Positions 11,941 to 23,338 of a stretch of 64,000 nucleotides of DNA are shown in pieces. Under the pieces are notes generated by a model. It was not told the DNA's origin, did no database searches, and worked only from the letters and a program-made list of their open reading frames with translations. Source of the stretch: Phytophthora quininea (taxonomy: Eukaryota > Oomycota > Peronosporomycetes > Peronosporales > Peronosporaceae); the NCBI GenBank assembly GCA_011947345.1, contig JAAVTG010000607.1, forward strand, positions 171,984 through 235,983, in the 5' to 3' direction. The position numbers and the translations under genes are program-made. Numbering within the stretch: position 1 is the first letter of the stretch; each line of letters opens with the position of its first letter.

Positions 11941-12894
11941 GGTCCATCGGTGGTACTGCTAGAAAGTGCAAACTTTTAGAAAAGGGTTAACCTAAAAGGT
12001 TAATTTCTTTTACCGCAATCGAATTCGCAGTGGAAGCGTCCGGCAGAATCTTCGCAGGCGTCCAGCGAGGACGACGTGTGCAGCTGCTCCGCGTGGCCCT
12101 GAGGCTGCAGACGCAGCTCATTCAGCCCAAATCTAAGGGACCCTCAGTACAGCAAAATGTAAAACACACCATTGACCAAGAAGAGACCATCTTCTAGAGG
12201 CATTTAAGCGCCGGCTGATGCTGCGCAAGTGGAAGAGGCTGGTGCTGGTGGATGTGCGGGAAGTCTACGACGATGAAGCCCGACAAGAGCGAGCGTACAA
12301 GCACTACTCAATGTCCCAAGCGTCGTGTCTTCTTGCTGAAGGCGGCGATACTCGCTGTTTTCCGTCACTGGCACGTGGAGGCGAGAGAGTCGTCAAGTGA
12401 GCGGTCGAGCGGTGAGCAGGAAGTGAAACGTATTGACGTTGCGGTGCACAGATCTTGGCTGGATCCGCACCCTAGAAGGCGCAGGTTCGCTACTGTAGCA
12501 AGACACGGGAGGTGGTCGAATGGATGATGAAGACCCTGCGCTTGTTGCGGAGCACTTTTCGGAGGCAGCCTTCGTACAGGAGGTAGTGGAACCGCATATT
12601 GACTGATACTCTAGCGTGTCACGATGGAGCAGGCCGTGCAACGCACAAGAGGAGGCTACCATTGAGCACTTACTTAACCTCACCCGGCGAGAATCCCAGC
12701 AAAACAAGAACCAAACTCAAGTACAAGAACTCGGTCCCTGTCATCGCCCAACAAGTGGCCGACGTGACCTACGACGAGTGCATACAGATCTGTGCCACGG
12801 CCAAGAAATTCGGCGTCAGCAGCAACAAGAGATAAGTACCTGCTCAGGCACTAGTAGGCTTGGAATTCCTCTATGAAGGATATCTATTGAACCT
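11941..12894. other. Poorly coding region, possible small plus-strand gene
   Basis: Plus-strand text at 12215-12420 contains basic, Trp-rich pieces (LMLRKWKRLVLV and, in the next frame, ILAVFRHWHVEARES). These loosely recall Sfi1-type centrin-binding repeats, but no single frame holds. 12599-12835 has another short frame without known features. I do not call a gene. Confidence 0.25.
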
Positions 12895-13623
12895 CTAATC
12901 TTCTTGTGCAGCTTCCTTGGCCTTTAGCACCGCCGCCGGCTTCTCCGTGAACGGTGTGGCGGCCACAATGGCCCACTCCAACTCTTCCGGTCGAGTCACA
13001 TCGGCCTCGAACGTCCACGCAAACTGTTTGTTGACAGCTCGTCGGTCCTCAATACCGTCTTCAGGTTGGAGCAGCAAGTGCTCCGTCACGTCGTACTGCA
13101 CCCGCAGCGCCAGCCATTCCCGCTCGACCTTGTCGTCCACCTTTTCGTTCGTGTACTCCACCCCCGCCAACGCCGCGCTGTTGACATTGAGCTGCTCCAG
13201 CACCACGCGACCCTTCTTCTGCTCTGTACCCGAAGGTTTGTTCGTCAACACCTTGACACTGTCCGGCGTTGCCAACTGGTCCAGAAACTGCTTGGTCTCC
13301 TCTTGCTCGACGCTGTAGAGTCTCTCGAGTACTGTGTGTGCCGCCTTCTCGGCGTCTTGCACGAAGTCCGGTAGATTAACTCGCGTGGCTGCTGGGAATT
13401 GGGTGAGCACGAACATGGTACTGCGGTCGTCGTCAGCGGCACCCGACACGAACAGTTTGCGGTTGTAGCTGACGAAGTCCGGCACCCCGTTGAGGACGCG
13501 CAGGACGATGTTAAAGCCTCGCCATGAGATGTACTCGGGGTCGACGCCCGACCAATGGTCCGGCTGGCTGGAAAAGCAGCGTCGGAATGCACTCCGTCGA
13601 ACGAGTCTTGTTGACCGTAGCAT
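12895..13623 (-). CDS. Predicted mitochondrial protein of unknown function, about 242 residues
   Basis: The ATG at 13623 starts MLRSTRLVRRSAFRRCFSSQ, an Arg/Ser-rich amphipathic presequence with an RCFSSQ cleavage-like end, so import into mitochondria is likely. The remainder is a globular protein with SWRGFNIVLRVLNGVPDFVS and a charged C-terminus. I recognise no catalytic motif. An open frame upstream of 13623 lacks oomycete-like coding features, so I prefer the presequence start. Only 171 bp separate it from the end of the transporter gene on the same strand. Confidence 0.6.
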   Translation of the reverse strand: MLRSTRLVRRSAFRRCFSSQPDHWSGVDPEYISWRGFNIVLRVLNGVPDFVSYNRKLFVSGAADDDRSTMFVLTQFPAATRVNLPDFVQDAEKAAHTVLERLYSVEQEETKQFLDQLATPDSVKVLTNKPSGTEQKKGRVVLEQLNVNSAALAGVEYTNEKVDDKVEREWLALRVQYDVTEHLLLQPEDGIEDRRAVNKQFAWTFEADVTRPEELEWAIVAATPFTEKPAAVLKAKEAAQED

Positions 13624-13794
13624 ATTTGTTTGACGACCACAATGAGCGGTGGGGAAGGATTGGCGACCTTGGGACAGCAATTGGCTAAAAGCAACAGTTT
13701 CTACTTGTACAGCGACGTTGATTCTGCCCCAAAGCGATGGCAAAGTACATGGAGTTGATGGTATTGCCATCAAATTGGATGTACATTTATCCTA

Positions 13795-15198
13795 TTACAC
13801 TGCCGAGGCCGGGGACTGGAGGGCCTTGTAGCTAGCGTTGGACTTGGCGAACGACTCGCGCGGGAGGGTGTTGTAGTCGTCCTTGCCCTGCATCCACGCG
13901 TAGTACTGCTCGTCCATCTCCTCGAGCCCTTGGTCGTTGTTGAACATGCAAAAGTACGTCAACGGGAGCGAGACCACCGCGATCGCCGCGAACGTGTAGA
14001 AGGCGCCCGAGTAGCCGTAGCTCTCGTTCTCGACCCAGATCGAGAAACCGAACGAACCGATGGCGGCGCCGGCCTTACCGGCAGCACCTGAGATGCCGTT
14101 GCACGTAGCGCGAATTGGGGTCGGGAACATCTCGTTCGACAGCACGAACGTCGAGAGGTTGGGGCCGAAGTTGGAGAAGAAGAGCGTGAGTCCGAACAGG
14201 ATGATGAAGACCACCGACTGCTCCTTGAGCTTGTCCCAGAAGATGGCGAGCACCAGGAACAGGATCGTCATGATCACGAAGCCCTGCATCTGGATGGCCT
14301 TCCGGCCGATGCGGTTGACAAAGTAGACGCCCACGTAGTAGCCGGGCAACGACATAAGCGCGATGAAGACGTTCTCGGTCGTGACGACCTGGAGCGACGG
14401 ATCCGACACGCCCACCACCGTCAAAATACTGGCGGAGAAGAGGTTCTGCGCGTAGAAGACTATGTCGAACAGGAACCACGTGCCGGCCGTGCCGAGCAGG
14501 CTCTTGCCGTAGTGGCGCAGGATGAACCAAAGGTTGGGCGACTTGGTCACTTCCATCGCTTGCCGACGCTCCTCGACAGCTCGGAAGGCGTCAGTCTCCT
14601 TGGCGGTGATACGGAAGTAGCACACGATCACGGCGGGGATCACGCCGAGGCCGAACAGCATGCGCCACACAATCTCCAGTCGCTCGGGGTCGTTCACCTT
14701 GTCGTTGGCCAGAGCCTCCACGAGCAGGTTGCCGAGCAAAGCCGCCGTCAGCGAACCCACACCTTGCAGCGAGAACGTCAACGACACTCGCGTGTTGCGT
14801 TCCGCCACCGTCGAAGCGTCCTCAGCCGTCGACGACGCAGCAAGCGGATATTCACCACCGATTCCGATGCCCAACACGAACCGAGCGACAGCCAGGAACC
14901 AAAGCGTGCCCTTGCCGGACCCGCCGTACGCAACAGTGCACAGCACACCGCCGAAGATCAGCAGGAAACAGGTCGCGATCATGTTGACGCGGCGACCGAA
15001 GATGTCGCCGAGGTAGCCGAAAAGCAGTTGGCCGAACACGGCGCCGATGAGTACGGCAGCCGACACGGTCGATTTCATGCTGGAGGTGTACACGTCCTCG
15101 CCGTACTGCTCCGTGAGCACGACGTTGATAACGTTCATCACGAACAGATAGTAGGCATCGTTGAAGAAGCCGACGCCGCGGACGAAAAACGAGTTCAT
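13795..15198 (-). CDS. MFS transporter, phosphate:H+ symporter (PHO84-like) family
   Basis: About 12 hydrophobic segments with typical MFS signatures: FNDAYYLFVMNVIN in TM1, GYLGDIFGRR in the TM2-3 loop, RFVLGIGIGGEYPLAASS in TM4, and VNRIGRKAIQ in the TM8-9 loop. The GGEYPL and FFNDAY patterns match the PHS family that imports inorganic phosphate with protons across the plasma membrane. Substrate is inferred from the family. I set the start at ATG 15198; the frame is open to 15363 without an ATG, so a short 5' exon is possible. Unlike its neighbours, this long gene is not frameshifted. Confidence 0.85.
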   Translation of the reverse strand: MNSFFVRGVGFFNDAYYLFVMNVINVVLTEQYGEDVYTSSMKSTVSAAVLIGAVFGQLLFGYLGDIFGRRVNMIATCFLLIFGGVLCTVAYGGSGKGTLWFLAVARFVLGIGIGGEYPLAASSTAEDASTVAERNTRVSLTFSLQGVGSLTAALLGNLLVEALANDKVNDPERLEIVWRMLFGLGVIPAVIVCYFRITAKETDAFRAVEERRQAMEVTKSPNLWFILRHYGKSLLGTAGTWFLFDIVFYAQNLFSASILTVVGVSDPSLQVVTTENVFIALMSLPGYYVGVYFVNRIGRKAIQMQGFVIMTILFLVLAIFWDKLKEQSVVFIILFGLTLFFSNFGPNLSTFVLSNEMFPTPIRATCNGISGAAGKAGAAIGSFGFSIWVENESYGYSGAFYTFAAIAVVSLPLTYFCMFNNDQGLEEMDEQYYAWMQGKDDYNTLPRESFAKSNASYKALQSPASAV

Positions 15199-15363
15199 CT
15201 TGCCAGTCGATACCTTGACGGTTGATCCGTTGGGCTTTCGGGTCTGTCGAACGAAATTCCGGAATGCGAAATGCCTGGCTGGGGAGCTTTTGAGCTCACC
15301 CCCGCGATAGACGTGCAGGTCGATCTGTTTGCTGACGCATTGCAGAGCAGCGGCCCCGCTCAC

Positions 15364-16531
15364 TGAGCACGGGCGCCAACGCAGAAACGGATTAAAAGTC
15401 CTTTATCTGCGCGAGGGTAGTGGATAAAGTCAAACAAAAACTGGGGATCTTTTCATGCATACAAAGGGAAGAGTTCGTTTACATGTTCTGTTGCTTGAAG
15501 GTCGACGGCACTCGCCGGTTTTCGTGTTTCAACGCGTCACTACGAGCTCGGTTGTTGTCGGTGTCGAGGAAATGAAACACGGCGCTATCGACGATTAAAA
15601 TCGGATCGCAGGTCCTCTGTCCGGCTCTGCCTTTAGTCGGTCGCGACAAGCTTAAGTGCTGCACAAATACAAAAGCCGAAAGACGATCCGGAGGTATCCT
15701 ATGAGACAGCAGTCGAGGGGAACCGTACACGTGCTCAGCCAGTCCTTGGCCGTGTGTACAAAGAGTTTGGGAACTTCACCTGATGGTGTTTCCACAACTG
15801 GAAAAACCGTGTGCCAAGGATGGACGTCCTTCATTGTAGGCAGCAATGTCTTTTGCTTCGTCCTGGAACGGGTGCCCGGTAGAGCGGCACTACCCACGAC
15901 GCTCACGAGCAGTGCTCAAGGTCAACAGTGAGGTCACGGACTGATGCGGGCGGGAAACAAGCGTGGATACCGGCCCCCTGGCTCAGCCATCATCACGGAG
16001 ATTCTTCTTTTCGTCGGGAACTAGATCGCTAAGTACAGTGTGGTGGCGGCAACGGTCTTCAAAGGCAGCTCGAGATTACCACAGGTCGAGATCACGCATG
16101 AACTGAGCCTTGGATTTGGAGATTCTCTCCAGTTGAGGAGACTTCCGTCGGCTTTGGTCGGTAGCTCCATGAAGGTTGACGAGGAGAAAGCTGAACAAGC
16201 ATCCTTTGGATGCCTTGTCCGTTGATGTTAGCCTTCTGTTTGGCTAGTATCCCCACAGCACCCGCCTTACGCCAAACTTGTCCAAAAGAGCTTACCTCGA
16301 ATCTTCGACTACCGATATAATCGATGATGCTTTTCGGAATCCGGGTTCCGAAAACGTGGATGACGACCACCAAGTCCAACCAACCAGTCTCAAGACTCTC
16401 TCAATGTTTGCCGCTTTTGTAAAGACAGCCATTTACTGTTGTGATGGTTGCCTGGGCCAGTGCTTCACACTAACTCTCGATCCTATTACCGTTAGTGGAT
16501 CCTTTGTCGACTGGAAGCCACAGCTACCACT
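15364..16531. other. Intergenic about 1.2 kb, no supported gene
   Basis: Short frames on both strands without domains. The left part should hold the transporter promoter. At 16278-16595 a plus frame and at 16092-16379 a minus frame are open, but neither shows a signal peptide, repeat or conserved motif. Confidence 0.35.
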
Positions 16532-17664
16532 TCAAATTGCTCGGTCGCTAGTCCACCTCCTCCAAAAGAACGCCAGTATCACGACCAGGCCGTAGGTTGC
16601 CGCGACAAGCTTCGTGTTAAAGCCCGAGAACACTGAGATCGGGTTGTCGATGACGTGGATATGGCTCCCTCCACCAGCGGGAGCATTACAGGTCGCGCGA
16701 CAGGCACCACACGGACACTGCTTGTCCTCCATCGATTTGGACGCGATTGACTCCAACAGTTGCGCTTGCTTGGGCAACGTCTCGCGCATTTCAGCGACCT
16801 CGGAGTAGTTGGAGCACTGCAGCACATAATGATTGAAAGACTGCTCCTCACTCGCGTTGAAGTGCAGTGTAATGAACTCTCCGTGGCCGACCGCGCCGGT
16901 TTGCATCTGGTAGTTGAGAAAGCCCAGCGACGACTTCATCGCTGCGGCCATGGACGCCATCGCCGTGTTCTTGCACGAGTCGAACACGGAGCAGGTGAAG
17001 TCCTTGTCTAGACCCACATTTAACTCGAGGACCTTCACTTTGTCTTTACCCGTCATTGGATCCGGTCTGTAGTTGGTACTGGGCCACGCATGAGCCATCT
17101 GCATGAACTTATCCTGCTCCGGGAGCACACCAGGCCGCACCACAAGTTCATGAGGTTGGCGGCGCAGGCGTCGCAGCCCCCGGCGCTGTTCTTGGCGAAG
17201 ACACTGGCCACCAGTTGAAAGTTCTCGGCCATAGCCTGGTTCTGCTGCCAGGAGCAGCAGGCCTGGTCCTGGTAGGCCGGACACTGGATGGCGAACAGGT
17301 CGCAGTGGGCACCGGCCGTCATGCCGTCCTGGCGGCACACACAATTGCTGTGAACACACCGGCCCTTGTTACTGCAGTCTGCAGCACTGGAACAATTGCC
17401 CCCGCCTGTGACAGTAGGCCATTGACCGCCTGTCATCTAGTTCAACACGAAAGTCTTCATTAGAATGAGGTATGTTGGATTTCCAACATTTTCCAACACG
17501 TACGGGTTGCGGCTCTGCGGGCTCCTTGTGGGCTTCTGGAATGCACTGGTCGTAGTCCGGGACGTTGTCGGGGTTCACACACGTCTGTGTCATGACGCAC
17601 TTGGCCTCTGGGCCGCCAGAGAGCGCCGCAACCAGCAGCAGAAGCAGGGGAGGAGCGCCGCCAT
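16532..17664 (-). CDS. Niemann-Pick C1 N-terminal-domain protein ending after one membrane segment
   Basis: Exon 1 (17504-17664) encodes a Leu-rich signal peptide, then Cys-rich text; an intron of 67 bp (17437-17503) leads to exon 2. Exon 2 contains CSNKGRCVHSNCVCRQDG (EGF-like spacing), then the NPC1 N-terminal pattern CPAYQDQACCS, CDACAANLMNLWCGLVCS and EQDKF, and a PCGACRATC block. It ends in one hydrophobic segment (LVAATYGLVVILAFFW) and a stop at 16532. NPC1 NTD binds the sterol 3-OH in the lysosome, but full NPC1 has about 1,250 residues and 13 membrane spans, which are absent here. One-base gaps are needed in C runs at about 17121-17123 and 17652-17656. It may be a single-pass sterol-binding protein or a truncated NPC1. 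Confidence 0.75.
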
Positions 17665-17754
17665 CTTCTCCAACTTTTCTGATACGCTTGAAGCGAAATT
17701 CGCTTAAGTTCGAATTGGGAGCAGCAACACTCTACTTGACATTTGCTACGATTG

Positions 17755-20700
17755 CTACACTGATACGACGGCGCCACGCTGTCTGGAAAGCTCCACTGCA
17801 ACAGCGACGGCATGTTCGCCTTGGGCGTCCTTCAAACTTTCACGCAGCACGGAGCATTGAATCTCCAGGCTTGCAACCAGCACCAGCAGGTCGTCCATCG
17901 AGTCGCTGCTTCTGTCGGACTGAGTGGATCGACGAGAGCCGTTAACAGCAAGAGCTTCTTCCGCATGGCCGTTGGCTTCGCCATTCTGATGTCTCGACAG
18001 TTCCTTCTCTAGCTCTACTTTTGCCAGGAACAGCCGTGCCACCTCGTTCTCCAGCTCTTTCACCGCGGCCTTCGCCTTGCGACCGGCGTCCTTCTTCTCC
18101 AGGAAGGCGTGCGCTAGCTCGTCTTCTAGCTGGCGCACCGTAGCATCGAACTTCTCCTTGTCCCGCCGCGTCTGGACGTCGTAGCCGGCCACAAGCTCTT
18201 GCAAGAACGCAGCTTGACCTGCTTGAGCTTCACGCTCCTTCACGACTGTCTCCATTTCAACAACAAGAGCACGCAGCTCCTTCAGTTCGTTCAGTTGGCT
18301 CGCCACCACCTCCTTCAAGTGATCTTCCTCGGTATTTACCTGCTCTGGCTCGGTTTCCAGGTTCAAGCTGCTGGGAGGCGTTGCACGACGCGCTTGTTCC
18401 ACTTGCATCGTCCGTTGGCGAAGAACTTCTTGGTCTTTCTCGTACGCTGCTCGTGCGGCCGTCTCCAGCTCCGCCACACGTTGTTCTAACTGCGCTTTCT
18501 CCTCTCCTAGTCTATATAGAGCGATCTCCAGGGCGTTGTCCTCCACGGACGCCTTTCGATTGGATAGCGAACCTCCTTCGTCTAGCTGGGACTTAAGCTT
18601 CTCGTTCTCACTTTTGAGTAGCTCCTGGCCTGCAGTTAACGCGTCCAGCATCTGCTGGAATTCGGCAAGATGTTCGTCCTTGCGTTGGCTTTCTACTTGC
18701 ACTTCCTCAAGCTGCTTCATGAGGCGAGCACTAGCAATTTCTGCATCGCTTTTTCGCGAAGAGATTTGTTTGCAGAGTCACTCTTAAAGGAAGCCGCTTC
18801 GTTACGTAGTCGACGGGCTGTTTCCCTTTCGCTATCCAATTCCGCTTGCAACACAGCAAGTTGTTCCTCCGCTCCTGTCAGCGTCTCAGTGTCGCTGGTT
18901 CCTGTACCGCTTGCACGAGCAGCAGCAAGCTCCTGTCCTCTTTGCTGGTGCTCACATTCAAGCTGGTCATATGCCATTGACAGGCCATTCATTCGCGTCT
19001 CCATCTCTGCAGCCGACTCTGTTATGCTCGTGATTTTGCTGTGCAGCGCTATCTTTTCGGTCTCGAATTGCTCGCGCTGAGCAGCCGATTGAGCTTTCAA
19101 CTCTTCCAATTGCTGAGCTAGCGCGTCGTCTCTAGTAGGTGGCTTAGGCTCACTACCTGGGTCGCGCTGTTTAAGTTCCCTCACTTCTCGCTGTAGATCG
19201 TGGATCTGCTTATCCTGCACGCGAATAAGATCCTGATAGGCACTCACGGCGCTAGCAGCTCCAGAATCCGAGGTCGGGGCGCCCTTATCAACGCCAGTGT
19301 AGATAGCAATGACGCGCTTCTGAATTTGCTCAGCTACTTCTCGGTAGAACACGGTAAAAGAGCGCTCGTAGAGCATGAACAAATAATGTGCCACTTCACC
19401 GCGACTTTCAGAATCTGCTGTTGCTTCGTCATCTACATCGTACGCAGCACGGTAGGCCAATAGACTTCGTGAACTTTGTGTCTTGCTCGTCCGCGCACAA
19501 GACAGCACTGCAGGCGTTTGCTGAAACTGAACTAGTGCGTCGGTGAATCGTTCGAGCCCAACTCGTTTGTTAGTCATCTCTAGAAGTTGTTCACGAGTCA
19601 TTTGAAGTGCTTCCTCTTGCCCAGCCACCGGAGCAGCTGTCTTTGTGAGTTTTAAGGCTTGCTGCTCTTCATCGTCACATAGGAATTCTAAGCAACAACC
19701 TAGCAGTAGGGCAGCCATACCACGTAACTGAGTGGCCTCAGATACGGCACGCGATGAAGACAGCATCTCCTTATCCGCGAGGATATCCACAAGAACCGAC
19801 AGGTTAGTTACAGACCCCACAATCTCCCGGACAGCCTTTGGGCATCCGTGACACCAACGGATCAGAAGTACAAAAAGCGATAGCTTGGCTTGAAAAACGA
19901 TCGATCGTACGGCTGAGTTGACACCATCATTGGGCGAGGACTTCAGTAAACGTAAGCAACGCGAAAGAAATAGCCCTCCTGCCACTGGACGAGCCTGCGG
20001 ATCGTCGTACTCGAACGGTACACGTAGAGCAAGCTCTTTGCAGTAGGTGCTATCCGCCAGGAGATCAGCCAGCCGGTGGCTGGCTTTCCATGCCACCACA
20101 AGCTTCGTATTCAGCGTCTCATTGTCGCTAGTATCGCTGCATTGATCGATAAAGTCATTATTGGCGATGAGCGCATCCAATAGTACTCGTCCAGCTGAAG
20201 GAGGGGCCGATAAGACGTCGTTGTTACCGTCCATTCCTAAGGAAGCTGGTGGCGGAGGCGGTGATTGGATATGCTGCAAAACAGCCATACGAGCGCCTTC
20301 GTTTTCCTCGAAGAGTGCCTCCAGAAGTGCCGACGAGGCTGCAGCCACAGGAGACTCGTCACTTTCATTCCCCACATCCAAATTCACGAGTTCTGCAAGA
20401 ACGTTGCGACCTGACGGGTAGGCATACAAATTGACCAAAATCATTTGCGCACCGCCGTTGTGTTCACTTACGAGACGAAGCAAGTCCAGTGCCTGCAGCC
20501 TCAAATCCGTAAACTCGTCGCTTCGGCAACAAACCAACTCGCCGACAGCACCCATGAGCGCCTCCTGTCTAGCAACAAGGCTCTGTATCCTGTCCAAATC
20601 CTGTTTTTCCTAGTGCGATCACGCTGTGCCATTTCATCGAGTGACGATTCCCGCGCACCTTCATAGAGTCCTGCTACTAGGAACCGCACTAGCTGCAATC

Positions 20701-21716
20701 CTAGCTTGAGCACACGCTTCCTCCTGTTCAGGGCTGCCGTGTCTTCCTGTTCCTCTACGCCATCGATCCCTGGCAATCGCAATAACCTAGGCACGTGCGT
20801 TTCTAGATATGCCATCTCCAAAAACAACGTCTGCGTCATGAGGTTATCCCGCAGCATATTGTTGACAATCTGCAGACAGTCTGCGATCACACCACTCGCT
20901 GGCCCCACTCCTTCCTCCACGAGTCCTTCCACTTCCATGATCTGAAACAGCCTTGTAAAGCCCTCTTCGAACGCCAAGAACTGCTGCGCGTTCTTATCTC
21001 GGCCTGTGAGCTGGCCCAGCACAGTCAGAGCCACATCTCGGATATGTTCGCGTTTATCTTCCACCACCTCCAACAGCCTCCTCAGACCTTCTTTACACTC
21101 TAAAACAGCGTGTGCAAAAGCCGAAGGCTGCGCTTCTTGTAGCGCTCTCACCAGAGCAATAGCAGGGCCTCTAATCCACGGCGAAGGGTCTTGTAGCAGA
21201 GTCAAACAGGTCTGCATACCCCAAGTGGCATTACTCTGCGGTTGCTGCAACAATAGCAGCGCAGCCGACGGAGATCGAGTCACCAAGGACTGGATCAACT
21301 CCAGCATGGCCTCCATGAGCTCCGTGTCCCTCGGATCGGACACCAGTGCGGCCAGAACCGCGGGAACGGCTGCATCCCCAAGTATAACCTCCTCGGTGGA
21401 GGTTTCTGGGGTGCTCCCGGGCGCCGCTGGAGGCTTGAACTTGTTCAGTAGTGTCTGCAGAGCTTCGACAGCGCGCTTGCGCTCGCCCAGCAGCGTGGCG
21501 AACTGCAGACGCTCCACGGAAAGCGCGATCTCGGAGCGGACTTCGGGGGCTACGCTCTGTTTGGAGGGCTCTTGCGCTTCATTCTGGACGCTGATGGAGA
21601 CTGCCGCTGCAGGGGACGAAGGAAGGGTGTTGGAGGGGCGTTGGGGGAGCAGCGGTGGCGGCGTCCTCCCCTGGGGACACCACGATGCGGTGCACGCGAG
21701 ACAGCACCGCCTGCAT
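17755..21716 (-). CDS. USO1: General vesicular transport factor Uso1/p115
   Basis: A Golgi vesicle tether of about 1,000 residues. The first part is an armadillo-like head (FATLLGERKRAVEALQTLL, then repeated helical pairs including SPWIRGPAIALVRALQEA). From about residue 640 it is a long coiled coil, ending with DDLLVLVASLEIQCSVLRE, which parallels the DLLVLLADQDQK tail of animal p115. Frames change at A5 runs (T5 on the plus strand) at 20604-20608 and 18750-18754, and again near 21600. In each case one extra base restores the protein. ATG 21716 starts MQAVLSRVHRI and fits the short leader before the first armadillo repeat. It binds Rab1 and SNARE partners in other eukaryotes. Confidence 0.88.
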
Positions 21717-21828
21717 TGTCGTTATACTATTCGAGCGCTTCAATTCCGGCTCTCCGTAGTGATAGTGAAGCCTCGAGTTTCGGACCAAGTGCGCCTTATA
21801 ACAGGGGAAAAATCAACGCTGGAAATGA

Positions 21829-22636
21829 TGTGGTGGCGAAGGACGCCCGGCGCCCCAGAAAGAGGGTGGCGGCGACGACGCGGTGGTGACGACGCAGGAA
21901 CCACCCTCGCAGCGATGGCGACGATCTGCGTAACATCGAAGGCGCCTTCCAGCGCGCCGAGCGCCGCATCGACTACGACCACTTGGAGCCCTTTGTCGAC
22001 CTGACCTTCGTGGTGGATCTGTCCCGGACGAACGGAAGGCCGTGCTCTGTGAACGCCATGGTCACCGACGATGGACTTCTGTATCATACGTGAAGCAAGG
22101 CGACCGGATTGAAGGAGGTCAATGTGAAGCCCCCCTTCAATCTCACCGCCTACTTGGTGACGGCGAAGCTCATGCACGTCTGCCGTGTTCAGGCTCAAAA
22201 GTTTGTCAACAAACCGATACGACCTCAACGGAACCGCGCGATCCCTAGACTGCCCGACGGTCTCGACGGCACACCCGACAACTACGCTCTAACGGAGTGT
22301 CTTTACATGTCCGAGATCTGCACCTACGAAGAAGGAATTGTAGCGCAGAGATTAGAGGAAATGGGTCTGCACGTGAACGACCCGTCCTACTTACTGAAGG
22401 AATCGCGGCGGATGAACGAGATGATCCCTTCCGGGCGATTGGGTGCTAAGATCGGGGAGTGCGAGAGCTACAAGGGTCTTCAAGACGATTATGGTTTTGG
22501 GAAGGCGTCTGGGGGCATGTGCAAGCGCTGGATGGTTCTATTGCCGGGGATGGAGAGGTCTGAGCACAGAAAGATTGAAGATCGGGTGTTATTGCTGGCC
22601 GAGCAGGAGGGCGTGGACTGGTACTTCACATATTAA
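21829..22636 (+). CDS. Unrecognised conserved-looking protein, possibly interrupted
   Basis: The frame DGDDLRNIEGAFQRAERR...LEPFVDLTFVVDLS runs to an in-frame TGA at 22091-22093. The same frame then continues as KEVNVKPPFNLTAYLVTAKL... to 22636 (LLLAEQEGVDWYFTY, stop). Composition on both sides of the TGA is protein-like, so this may be one gene with a nonsense codon or a short undetected intron. I see no known domain or targeting signal. The start is unclear; 21829 is the first plausible ATG. It is divergent from USO1, whose start lies only 113 bp to the left, so the two may share a promoter. Confidence 0.4.
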
Positions 22637-22896
22637 GACACATCTCACCACGAAATGGTGAAGTACTCCCCACTGCAAGAGCCCACTGCAAGAGCGACTG
22701 GTGATACAGATCCTGCTGACCGCTTACAGAGACTACATTAACGAGCACGTACGTACACATGCCAGCGACTTTGATCTCGGATATGTCGCTGCGACTGCCT
22801 TGACTAGCTCGATCGCCGACATGTATGCCAAGAGGGGCAACAACCGCCCGTCTTCGCTCCCCCTGTGGCCGAGTCGAAGAAGCGGAAAGATGCCCC

Positions 22897-23338
22897 ATGG
22901 AAGACAGGGTGATTGCTGTCGAGTGGATCGCAGCAAACGGTGGCGCGCCCAACAGGGCGGTGAAGCATTTCACGGAGTGGAAGTACGCGCCATCGACCTA
23001 CAACAAGTGGTGGAAGAAGTAGGACGAGAGCTGAAGGCGCCGCGCGGAGTAAGCGGCTGCGTGGGGGTGGTTGTACACCGCTACTGTCTCAACAGCAAGA
23101 ACACCAGCTGCGAGAGGCCCTCGACGAGCAAATGCAGAGGCAAAGCGCCGCAGGTGGAGGCGCCCGGTTTACCTACCAAAATGCCCGCGACTTTGCCAAG
23201 AGTATGCTTCCCAGGCTGGAGAACTTTGTCTCCTCCGATTCCTGGGTTCGCCGGTTCTTCGACGCTCGCGTTGCGAAGCAACAGACGAAGAAGATGCAGA
23301 GGAGGAGGAGGAAGAGGATGAAGAGGATGAAAGACTAA
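22897..23338 (+). pseudogene. Possible transposase-type HTH remnant
   Basis: 22897-23022 reads MEDRVIAVEWIAANGG and AVKHFTEWKYAPSTYNKWWKK. A later frame (23132-23338) reads NARDFAKSMLPRLENFVSSD followed by SWVRRFFDAR, which has the FxxSxxWxxRF look of CENP-B/Tigger-type DNA-binding domains. A Lys/Arg/Met-rich tail (23297-23336) ends the segment. No DDE catalytic domain follows. The assignment is tentative and rests on these short similarities. Confidence 0.3.

Noticed and set aside
14512..15225. 237-codon plus-strand frame
   Set aside because: Antisense shadow of the MFS transporter, with Arg/His-rich composition and no domain.
18005..18060. LFLAK motif as in Crinkler effectors
   Set aside because: It lies inside the Uso1/p115 coiled coil (VARLFLAKVELEKEL), far from the N-terminus and without a signal peptide; chance match.
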